From Diabrotica undecimpunctata (Eukaryota > Arthropoda > Insecta > Coleoptera > Chrysomelidae), in assembly GCF_040954645.1 (NCBI RefSeq), contig NC_092806.1, positions 73,162,141-73,226,140 on the forward strand: a stretch of DNA of 64,000 nt. Direction: 5' to 3'. The notes beneath the pieces were generated by a model. That model saw only the letters and a program-made list of their open reading frames with translations. It made no database searches and was not told the DNA's origin. The position numbers were made by a program, and so were the translations under genes. Below are positions 22,690-32,340 of the stretch, piece after piece; position 1 is the stretch's first letter; each line of letters begins with the position of its first letter.

Positions 22690-24060
22690 TTGAAGCAAGC
22701 CCATAACAATTTATGTTACAAAACAATATACGTATCCACATTCAGCTCTTGGTCTAGTTTTTACGTTTGTAAAACATGTCTTCCATCTGATTCTTATCAA
22801 TATGTAAGGGTGGAGTACTTGATGGAAAACCAAGAGGTGACGTTGGGTACATTTCTCGATATAGAGGGAGCATTCGACAACACCTCCTACTAGCAATCTC
22901 AATGGTAAATTGTCTAAAAGGAAGAGGCGAAACAAGTTGAAGATGGATAGACTGCATGCTGATGTGAAATACGCAAAGTTTTTGGGGGATACAGTTTCAG
23001 CACAAGTTGCTGGAGGCTGTCCGCAGGGAGAAGTTATCTTCTCTCTTTTGGAATCTGGTCATGGGTGGGCTGATAGCTAGGCAAACGTCATGTCCTGGGC
23101 TATGCTCATGACCCGGCTATCTTAGCCCACGGCAAATACAATGACACAGAAATAGAATGCAACAGTCTATAACTGTAGTTACAGAATGTACTTCAAATGT
23201 AGGGCTTAACATAAGTTTAATGTATGTTAAAGGTGAAATTTACTAGAAGGAATTTAGAGGAATTGGGTCCTTAAGTCTAAATCTGGTGAGTAAAGTAATG
23301 TATCTTGAGGTAATATTAGGCTCGAGACTTAATTAAAATCAGCACTTATAACGAATAACCACATTAATGGTAGCCAGACGAAATCAAACCCCAGTCCCCA
23401 ACGAGATAGACAGATGACATAAAAAGAGTGACTACAAATTGGATTCAGATGGCGCGAAATCGGACTAAGTAGAGAAGCATGCGAGAGGCCTATGTTCAGC
23501 AGTGGACGTTAGAGGCTAGTTGATGATGATGATGAGACGAAATCATGGAAAATGTGGGGTTAAAAACTAGACACTATATTGGATTTATAACGTGGTGGCA
23601 AACCAACATTTACATACAGTGATATGGTGACCAAAGGTGCAGCAAAAAAGTTCCATCCTCAAACTAAGCAAGGTGCAAAAACTTGCTTTTCTCGGAATCA
23701 CAGGGGCTATGAGAGGCACACCAACGGCAGCTATAGAGGTCCTACTTGATCGCTCTCCTTTAAGAGTACCTGAGTAACGTATTGGTTAGATCAGGACATA
23801 GTAACATCAGGAATTTAATTAGGGATACCGAATGAATGATGATTTCTGACCATATGGTACCCAGATATAGACCAGAAGTACCTTGCCAAGTGGACATTTT
23901 TCCACGAGAGGGATGGGGCAGAGAAAACACTTGACACGGGCCAGAGGGTTGTACTTATAGTGGTGGAAATTTAAACATTTCTAATCCAATAGTAGAATAT
24001 ACCTCTGTATTTCAGGCAGAGATGTTTATAATCTTGCATATTGCAAGAGAAATTAACATG
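22690..24060 (+). mobile_element. Jockey-order LINE fragment, RT to RNase H
   Basis: TLGTFLDIEGAFDNTSY (22840; RT motif A), GCPQGE near 23010 (motif B), GYAHDPAILAHGK near 23100 (YADD box changed to YAHD), AFLGITGAMRGTPTAAIEVL near 23690, then YTSVFQAEMFII near 24010 (RNase H). Many stops. A 148-bp insertion with target duplication sits at 23387-23534. Confidence 0.75.
23387..23534 (+). mobile_element. Nested LINE 3'-tail insertion with 11-bp target duplication
   Basis: The duplication AGACGAAATCA lies at 23376-23386 and again at 23535-23545. The insert ends in a C-terminal coding end (EAYVQQWT...) followed by a GATGATGATGA tail, the same end as at 55154-55395. Confidence 0.85.
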
Positions 24061-24129
24061 AGTGCTTTCAAAGTGGGACGGATTAATAAACACAGTAGAT
24101 CAGACGTTCTGAATTCATCATTTTAAGAA

Positions 24130-24692
24130 CATCTTCATTGAAACTGTGTGAAACCCATGATATTTTTAGGATCCGTCGATAGCACCACAATTCTGCAACA
24201 CTTGCTGGTTTAGTTTTATAAATTCTAGTTTTCAAGTATCCCCAATAAAAAGCTGGAGCTTCGTCTTGCTGAAACCATATTTCAAGAAAATTTACTCAAA
24301 ACGTTTTCATGGCATTCTACAATTTCATTTCTAAATAGCATTTCATCATTATCGCTTGTTAAATTTCCCTCTGTAAAAAACGGCCCAATTAACTTAGCAC
24401 CCACTATACCTGATCATACATTTAGTTTTTGTGATCTTTGAGTATGGTTTTCGCGTATTAAATGTGGATTAACCTCACTTCAATACCTTAAATTTTGGCG
24501 TTTTATATTCCCACACAGGGTAAATATTGTTTTGCAGGAAAAACATATCTTTTTAACGAAGTTCTCGTCAGTTACAATTTTATTCATCATTGCCTTACTA
24601 AACTGTAATCTACTGTGGTAATCGTCTTCATTTAATTCTTGCAACAACTGTATTTTATAGGGTTTAAATGAATTCTTATGTAATACACGCAC
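24130..24692 (-). pseudogene. mariner-like transposase relic
   Basis: On minus: KPYKIQLLQELNEDDYHSRL, KICFSCKTIFTL, NIKRQNLRYWSEVNPHLI, LNVWSGIVGAKLIGPFFTEG. The family normally has FSDE at the catalytic site; here SCK replaces SDE, so the first catalytic Asp is lost. The C-terminal third is missing. Confidence 0.7.
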
Positions 24693-24699
24693 TATTACC

Positions 24700-25350
24700 T
24701 ATCCAGAGCATATCCTAGGGTTCATCTAGTATTCTTTATAATTATACTGTAAATGACATTCCAAAAATAAACGATACAACAGTTTTGCCGCATTTTCGAA
24801 TGACAATGCGCTTATAGATCTAAGACTTCTTTATGCAATACACACTTTTTCGTTGCAGCGCGAAATAGTTAGGTTGATTTCATTCCAAACAAATTGCACA
24901 AGTTGTATATTTCAAAGGGATCCTTTGATCTCGAAGACCTCTCCACGCTACTACTTGAAAGATCATTTGTGTATACATCTATGTTTAGTGCAACAGATCT
25001 ATGATTCTAAAAATGTCTCTTATCCGTTTCGAAAAGGCATTTGTTTCATAGATCCTAACAAGACCCATTTCAGATATTTATTGCGTAGACGAACAATTGA
25101 TTGTAGTTAAGAATATGTTCGACGATTTCCTCTGCATGTTTGTCTGTCCACTTTGCCCATTTTTCAGAGATATCTAATGAGCAGTACCCAGTGAAAACAA
25201 CTCTAGGTTCAATCTAGAGTATTTTTGTTTATAATCCGCTAGTAGATTTGCGTATATATGGAAATTGGTAAACGACTTTTACTTTTCGGCCTGGTTTATG
25301 TTTTCAGCGCACAGCATACATTAAACTTCTTTTCTCCAATTTTTTTACCT
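24700..25350. other. No gene identified
   Basis: An 85-codon frame at 24853-25110 has no motif I know; the rest is unremarkable. Confidence 0.35.
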
Positions 25351-25351
25351 C

Positions 25352-25600
25352 AAACTTTGAACAGTTCATCTTTACAGTATTGTTTCGTAATTGAATGAAG
25401 GGATTGAAAACCAAATGAAGTTCAAAGTTTTTAGATAACTTTGAATAAATTTTCGTCTCATATTGTTTAGGATTTTTCCGATTCTCATCGTTTTTTAAAA
25501 CATTTTTTTTGTATAAAACAAGAACAAGTCGACCAAATGAAAATCCCTTTGTTCAATCAGGAAACAATACTGTAAAGATAAACTGTGCAAAGTTTCAGCA
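25352..25600. repeat. Inverted repeat with ~56-bp arms
   Basis: ACAGTATTGTTTCGTAATTG in the left arm (25352-25407) pairs with AGGAAACAATACTGTAAAG in the right arm (25544-25600), with about 85-90% identity. The sequence to about 25860 also looks repetitive but I cannot name it. Confidence 0.7.
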
Positions 25601-26266
25601 AAACCGCTCGGAAAAACAAAGTTTCGAGAAAAACGCGTTTAAAGTTTTTAAATTGAGAGCGCACTTACCGACCGCGCGGTATTAAAATCTCTCTAGTAAT
25701 GTTGCTCGAATTTACTTTAAATTTGGTGTAATACTCTTGAAGTAGGTACTGGTACTATACTTTCATATGGATTAAAAAAAAATCAAATCAATTTTTTGAA
25801 AATACAAGACCTATGTTCTCTTGTATCTCCTTAAATATTGTAGGGAATATTTCCGAGGGCTACTGAGTCTTGTGTTATGACCTTAGTTCTACTCTCTCTT
25901 ATGTTTTTGACCCATCAGTATAAGGTGAGGGCTTTTGATATTTCGTTTTTTGTTAACTCACACTTGTTCATGATGACACTTAATTGTTTTTCGTGACGTG
26001 CTACATGTACTTGATAAGTATTTATTTCTTATATACGTATTTAGTATTTTTCCTACTTGTTAGAAAAAAGAAGTTTAGACTATTAATAGGTCTACTTACA
26101 TGCAGTACGTTAAGTTTTAAATTACATATACACACTATAAATGGCAACACTGCGCGCTGTCGACTTTCCACGAACCTCCGTTGCCCCGTCGCCAATAATT
26201 TGTCATTATACAGTGGTTGTTTAAAGCAATAAGAGCGTAGATTTTTAATTTATTTTTGTAAACAAC

Positions 26267-27260
26267 ATGTCTGTTTATACGCCCGTAGAAAAGGTTTAAA
26301 TAATAAAATGTTTTATGGTGGTATTTCTGAACAACAGTGTGTAGATTTATTTTCTGTGTTTTTTGAGGAGAGACCAATTCCTTGCGGACGGTCAGTTCAT
26401 AATATTGTTAAAAATTTTAAGAGTTGTTATCGCCTCAAAAATTGCAGAAAATGTCACGTTCAAGAAGTGTCAGCAGAAAAAGTTGAGGAAAGAGAATACC
26501 GGGATACACAAATTTATGCAACAATCGAGCTAGATTCAACATGTTCAAGTAGAAGCGTTGCTAGACAGTTATATGTCAGCAATGTTATTTGCTGACATAT
26601 AACTATGCTGACATATTGTTATTTAATGCAGGAATTTTAAATATTCTAAAACGCAGCAGCTTTATCCAGACGACTACTTTCAAAGAATGGAGTTTTGTGA
26701 AACTCTAATAACGAAGGCTAATGTTGAACCCGGTTTTATTAAAAAAATTTAATTTACTGATTAATCTTCTGTTTCGTTAGTAGAGACACAATCCTTATAT
26801 TACAGGGTACTGGGCGCGGGAAAACCAGCACAGAAGTGTTGTTTGCCGAACTCAACGTCCTCAAAAAGTTAATGTCTGGACTGGCATTTTAGGAGACCAC
26901 ATAATAGGTCCATTTTTGATTGAGGGCAACTTGAATAGTAGAGTATACCTCGATTTGTTACAGAATCAAGACGGCTGTTCAGTTCACAACGCTCGAATAA
27001 TTAGGGAGTACTTAAACAGTACTTTCCCAAATCCAGTTATCAGTGAAACAGGCGATATTAAGTGGCCTGCGCAATCTCCAAATCTTACACCTATGGACTT
27101 CTTTTTTTGGAGACATTTAAAAAGCATCGTCTACAAGCATCCTGAGGCTAGAGCCCAAAATTTGGATGAATTAAAAAACCGAATAAAACAAATTTCCAAT
27201 TCTGTTACAGCAGAAACTCTTACATCTGTCCGCAGAAGTTTTTGTCACAGATTGGGATAG
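26267..27260 (+). pseudogene. mariner-like transposase relic
   Basis: ATG at 26267 gives SVYTPVEKV then a stop; the frame resumes as FYGGISEQQCVDLFSVFFEE (N-terminal HTH of the family). Later pieces are YPDDYFQRMEFCETLI (26660), GPFLIEGNLNSRVYLDLLQ (26905), QDGCSVHNARIIREYL (26965; second catalytic Asp) and IKWPAQSPNLTPMDFFFWRH (27057; third Asp). Stops, frameshifts and a 38-bp hairpin at 26567-26604 break it. Clear terminal inverted repeats were not found. Confidence 0.75.
26567..26604. repeat. Perfect 16-bp hairpin inside the mariner relic
   Basis: AGTTATATGTCAGCAA, six-base loop, then its exact complement. It is an inverted duplication of transposase sequence. Confidence 0.9.
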
Positions 27261-27261
27261 T

Positions 27262-27764
27262 GTTTCGCCGTAGACGGTCAAATATTTGAATTATTTCTGT
27301 AGGGCATAAAGAATTAATTCTTATTTTATTAGGAATTATTTTTTTATTTTCAAGAGTATATTTTTTGTTTTATCTTTTTAAAGATATTTTTTTACTTTAA
27401 TTCAACAAAAAAAAATTGTAAACATTATTAAAAACCGATACAAATGCACCGCCTTATAATGGTCAGTGTATTTTTATCGAGTTTATAAGAAGAACCGGGT
27501 ATACGGAAGCAAAACAAAAATCGACGGACGGAGATGCACATCCCTTGCGTTGTTATGTGTTACTAAATGGTTTTCGTTTTCTGTCCATGAGTCTAAGAAT
27601 CTCAGGTCACAGTATAATAAACAAAAAAGGTAACATATTGCGCACGCCGCATGGGCGTCGGCCAGGGAGTGACGTCACCCACAGCGTAATCAGTCAGAAA
27701 CTAGTATCTGTAGAGTGCAGTTATCAGTTTCGGAGTTTTCCAGAGTTATATTTTTAATTTTTAT
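27262..27764. other. No gene identified; includes a G+C-richer stretch
   Basis: 27620-27720 is less AT-rich and contains GTGACGTCAC, a CRE-like palindrome, just before the THAP-like start. It could be a promoter, but nothing else supports that. Confidence 0.3.
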
Positions 27765-27868
27765 TATATGCGTTGTGCGGTATTTAGCTGTTCCTCTGAT
27801 AACCAGAGCAAGCGAATTCTTGCCCTGACACGAGGTTTTTTCGTTTCCCTAAAGAGGAAAATCACCCG
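27765..27868 (+). pseudogene. THAP-domain N-terminal fragment
   Basis: ATG starts RCAVFSCSSDNQSK, matching the C-x(2-4)-C start of a THAP zinc finger. A shifted frame gives RFFRFPKEENH, the conserved FRFPK stretch. The two halves are in different frames, so a frameshift separates them. The sequence then joins a LINE at about 27869. THAP domains are DNA-binding and common in P-element transposases and host factors. Confidence 0.45.
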
Positions 27869-29010
27869 GAATAGATAATCTCCCAGCAGAATTATATAAA
27901 GAAGGTGGCCACGATATTATAATAGCGCTACAGCAGCTTATAAAAGAAATATGGATACAGAAGTCCATTCCCAGTGATTGGAAAATTGGAATACTTTGCA
28001 TCATACACAAAAAGGGAGATATATATGAATGCTCTAATCATCGAGGAATTACGCTCCTAAATGAGGCGTATAAAATATTCTCCAATATACTATGCCATCG
28101 TATGGCACCATATGCAGAGCGAATAATAGGACAATACCAGGCTGGTTTCAGAGGTGGTAAATCAACAATTCATCAGATTTCAACCCTGAGACAAATTCTA
28201 GAGAAAACACTGGAATACGGTGTAGATACGCACCACATATTTATAGACTACAAGGCAGCCTACGACTCTGTAGATAGAAGCGAATTGTTTAGAGCAATGA
28301 TAGACCTAGGAGTACCAAATCAGTTGGTAAGTCTAACCAAACTAACCCTTGAAAAAGTTGAATGCAGAGTACGAATCCTGGGGGAACTCTCTGAACCTTT
28401 TAAAACAAATAACGGGCTACGTCAGTGAGACCCACTCTCCTGTATATTATTCAATCTAGCTCTGGAAAAAGTAATACGTACGTCACAAATCACAACTACC
28501 GGTTCAATATATAACAAATCTGTGCAAATCCTAGCATATGCTGATGATATCAATATTGTTGGGAGAACGGAAAACGAAGCACGAGAGGTGTACGTAGCAC
28601 TAAAGGAAGCGGCTACAAAAATGGTTTTAATAATAAACACCAATAAAACGAAATACATGAAAATAGGTATGCAACCACAAATACTACGGCCACTTGTTAT
28701 AGAAAACGAAGTCATCGAAGCAGTTAACGAATTTGTATATCTGGGAACGCTCTTCAATACTGAAAATGACACTACCGCAGAATTTGCACGGCTAATAGAT
28801 GATATTTTGGGCTTAATCTCCTTTTTAAATCTACAGTTATATTAAGAAATACAAAAGTAAAACTCTACAAAACAATAATACGCTCAGTCCTAACATATGG
28901 TTCAGAAACCTGGAGAAACCTGTCAGAAACAAAAAGCAATGAAAACATGTTAGGATGTTTCGAAAGACATTTTACAAAACATTGTAGGTATTCTTATATT
29001 AAATAAGACT
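27869..29010 (+). mobile_element. LINE reverse-transcriptase fragment
   Basis: Starts inside the RT with GIDNLPAELYKEGG, then IIHKKGDIYECSNHRGITL (28000), GQYQAGFRGGKSTIHQI (28130), FIDYKAAYDSVDR (28243), NNGLRQ-stop-DPLSCILFNLALEK (28426-28428 is TGA where the family has GGA), LAYADDINIVGRTE (28531) and NEFVYLGTLF (28729). Apart from the single TGA the RT core is open from about 27870 to 28845. Confidence 0.85.
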
Positions 29011-30243
29011 CTGCAGACTCCCTTTTGACGAGGCGCTAAGGTGTCGGAGAATTACAATTACGTGCAATTACCTCGTACGAAGCCATGCTGCCGATTTTAG
29101 TGCTTTATGTAGTTTACAATATCTAATCCAAAACTTAACGTACTGTATCTTTAATTCATCTAGAGAACATTTGCCACTCTTCCGTCTAGTCCGTCATCAT
29201 CATTTTGGAATATAATCTATAAGATAAAACTTGTCTAACAAAATTTTTACTAGGTGAGGCAGTAGTATGTCCATGTCCTTCTGTAGCAGGGCTGAAAAGA
29301 TTCTGCTCCGCAGAGTTGCAGGACTTTATCTATTTACAGCATTAAATTCTACTGTTTGTGATGATTTTGTCAGCTAAGACTTTTTGGTTATATGTATCTG
29401 TATATTCATTAACTGTAGTCTGCTTTATCCCCCATATACAGCAAGAAAGTAAACATTCAAAAGGCATCTCATGTTTTTCCCTTTGGTTTATGTAAACCCA
29501 ATGTCAGTATGCTCTAGATACATTTTTTGAAAACGCATCGCGGTGTTCGCAGAACTCCCCCTATTGCCTATTTTGTTAAAGCCTTTATGTAATCCTCCCA
29601 ATTTCTAACCTTTTGGCTTTGTTGAAGGCTCTCTTTGTGTTAACATTTTTCCACTTCGTTGTTTCAAGGGACACATCCCTATTGGGAGGTTTTATTCTAA
29701 ACCAAAAGCAGCCTTATACCAGTTTATTGTCCTAACGTTCAACCAGTGGGGTCTATTTCAAATTCCTTGCGGTTTTAATCATATTAATGCCGATCAATGG
29801 TTTGTCCACCACCTTTCTGAACTTTGTTATCGGTATGCCTACCATTGCTTTGATTGCATCGATCGACGATTATATTCATAGTCGTCGATCGATCTAAAAT
29901 AGTTGACGTAAATTAGCCATAATTTTAGCCCATTTAATTTCTGCCTATTTTTTTTTTTATTTGCAAAACAAACATACTTTCGTTTCAATAGTCCTAATTT
30001 TGTTTAGATCAGGAATTATTAGACCATAATTTTTTTGGTTCCTTCATTCCACGGTTTAAGCATTTTTCGTCATCAAATTTTGCTCTATATTTTCACGGGG
30101 TACCATATTGTACTTCTTCTTTTCGGTTTGGAATTTAGTATTCGTGTAGTTAGTATATTTTTATCCATTCCTTTTCAAGAAAGAATTCAAGCAATTCGAA
30201 CGTCCTTTCTGATATGAACCATTTGATTTTTAACACTCTTCAG
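29011..30243. other. No gene identified
   Basis: Mostly AT-rich. Minus-strand pieces such as KPPNRDVSLETTKWKNVN (about 29650) look like coding relics but I cannot assign them. Confidence 0.35.
29858..29893. repeat. Perfect 12-bp hairpin
   Basis: ATCGATCGACGA, 12-base loop, TCGTCGATCGAT. High CG content in an AT-rich background. Confidence 0.9.
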
Positions 30244-30495
30244 GATAAAAACTAAAGCGAACCTACTCGATTTATTAATATTTGAAGTAGAAAATCTACT
30301 CATGTGTATAGATTTCATTGAAAATTATCAACTTATACCTATTTGCAGGTCATCAAAATCTTCTAAATACTTGAAGATGTTACCAAAGGATTACGCTCTT
30401 AGCATAATTCAATACAAAATAGATTTTTATAAACATTGCAAAACCAATCCCATGTATAGTACGACAAATATTAGACCTTGGATATTAATGAACAA
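30244..30495 (+). CDS. Exon of an unidentified host gene
   Basis: Acceptor AACACTCTTCAG precedes 30244 and the donor AACAA|GTAAGT follows 30495. The exon encodes about 84 residues: IKTKANLLDLLIFEVENLLM, CIDFIENYQLIPICRSS, KDYALSIIQYKIDFYKHC, NIRPWILMNK. Composition is that of a helical, soluble protein with no membrane segment. Phase joins cleanly to the exon at 31367. I do not recognise the family. An ATG at 30302 could be a start if no upstream exon exists. Confidence 0.62.
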
Positions 30496-31366
30496 GTAAG
30501 TATGCATAATCTACATTTATATCTTGGTTCTAGCAAGTTATATCGCCCACGTGACTCATTAGTTTTTCTCCGCAGTCGATATATTTATGTTCTAGACAGA
30601 GACCCATTACTTTCTCACGCCAAGTGTGAGTGGTAAAGTCCTTAATTTTTGAGGATCACCAAGAATCCTAATTATCATGTGGCAAAAACGTGATTCATAA
30701 AATTAAAGTTCCATCCTTCCCCAAATACTTATTTTCCTCGGGGATTTAGATAATTTAGAACATTTTTAATTTTTAGAAGACGAAGATTGGTTGAGAGGTA
30801 AATATTATAAGCTGCAACGCCACAGTAACAAAATTGTTCGGTCCTTCCATACTTTAAATACATATTGTTTTGCCTTTTTCTGTATTTACACCCGGTTGGG
30901 CATTTTCTTTTCACAAAGGCTTGTTTACTTCAGTTAAAAACTTGCCTTAAATTTGTAATCTTCCCTTATCCGCCGTATTTTTTAAATATTCTGCATTCTT
31001 CATGTATCTTCTTCCTATTATCTTTTAATTATCCAGATATTAAAGGCCTTTTCTACTTTCACACTAAAGTAGTCACACCGTGGACTACTTTTTTGTGGAG
31101 GTGATGTATTCGTATACAATCTCAATACACGCAAGATTACTTTCAATCTCTAAATTATCCAAAATCTTCCAAGTTTTCATTTAATAAATAAAAGGAAACT
31201 TCGGCTTCAAGCACTGCTATCTTACATGGTAACAATTATCGTTTAGAGAAGAAAACAATATAGCATACAAAAAAGGCAAAATCACTGGCGGTGATCTTGT
31301 ACGTAGTGGCTCAATAACTGTTGTTCCAAACACCTCTTAGTTATACTTTATTTTTTTTCTTTTCAG

Positions 31367-31472
31367 GCTTTCAGACAAAATACTCAACGTAGCTCTCCTT
31401 GGTGTTGCCAAAGAAGTAGAAATAAGTGAAGTAGTAGAAAAAATTTATCAATCTGAATTGCAATTTTGTTAA
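31367..31472 (+). CDS. Last exon of the same unidentified host gene
   Basis: Acceptor TTTTCTTTTCAG then an open frame LSDKILNVALLGVAKEVEIS, EVVEKIYQSELQFC and a TAA stop at 31470-31472. Joined to the previous exon it continues the frame (codon AA|G). An AATAAA lies 22 bases past the stop. The helical, acidic end suggests a protein interaction surface, but no function can be claimed. The gene runs towards the dsRNA-binding gene, tail to tail. Confidence 0.62.
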
Positions 31473-31493
31473 TATTTTTAAAAATGATATATA

Positions 31494-31499
31494 AATAAA
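31494..31499 (+). terminator. Polyadenylation signal AATAAA
   Basis: Canonical hexamer shortly after the stop of the plus-strand gene. Confidence 0.55.
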
Positions 31500-32239
31500 A
31501 ACAGTAGTATGTGGTTGACCGTTTATTCACATTTAGAAGCTTAAAATAATTAATGCTGTTGCTTAAAATCAAAAGATATTCGAGGATACATATCTGTTAA
31601 GTGTTATGGCAAATTTGAGTCCATCTAGAATAATTTTTCCGAGCAATTTTAATTGCAATTATTCAAAATGAATTTATGATGTATTTTCACTGTTTTACCT
31701 TGACATTCAATTTTGCTAAAATAAGCCGCTACATAACATACAGCAATACAATTTTTTCTAAAATTCAAAAGTAAATGTTTGCCATAACTACTGCATATAT
31801 AAGAAAAACAGTAACCTTTTAAATTACGGATTCACGTTTTTGTACCTTCTGCGCTACATGTAAGAAAATGGAAGACAAAAAGTTTTCAGTAGTTTCCATT
31901 TCAATGCTTTTGTTCAAATTCTAATGGTTTTTGCTATTTTATAAGGTTATATTAAAAGTTTTTGACTTTTTGTAAAAATTTACTTTTTAACTTCCACAAA
32001 TATTTAAAGCCGAAGTTACAAAAACTGAAAAACAAACATCATAGAACTATCTATGATTTAAAACTGCATTAACTAGTATAATCATAAAAAATGCGTCTAT
32101 GAATAAAAACTTAAAATAAATTCTTAAAATACTAGGTTTGGATCATACTGCACATTATACATTAATATAATAAATAGATTATGTAAAAAAGGGAACTTAA
32201 ATAAGTAATTTGTCAATTACATTTCATTAATATAATGAA
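31500..32239. other. Tail-to-tail intergenic/3' UTR region
   Basis: AT-rich. A minus-strand AATAAA (TTTATT at about 31519-31524) could end the dsRNA-binding gene, which would give it a roughly 700-base 3' UTR and make the two 3' ends overlap or nearly so. Confidence 0.35.
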
Positions 32240-32340
32240 TTATTTACTTGGTACATAAACTTCTGGTGGGTATTGAATACCCAATATTTTGCTGCAAGCT
32301 CCAAATGCTGACATTTTCTTTGCAGCTTTCTTGTTGGAAC
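32240..32340 (-). CDS. dsRNA-binding gene, exon 8 (end)
   Basis: SNKKAAKKMSAFGACSKIL is the RNA-contacting C-terminal helix of dsRBD2; stop TAA at 32240-32242. Confidence 0.88.
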
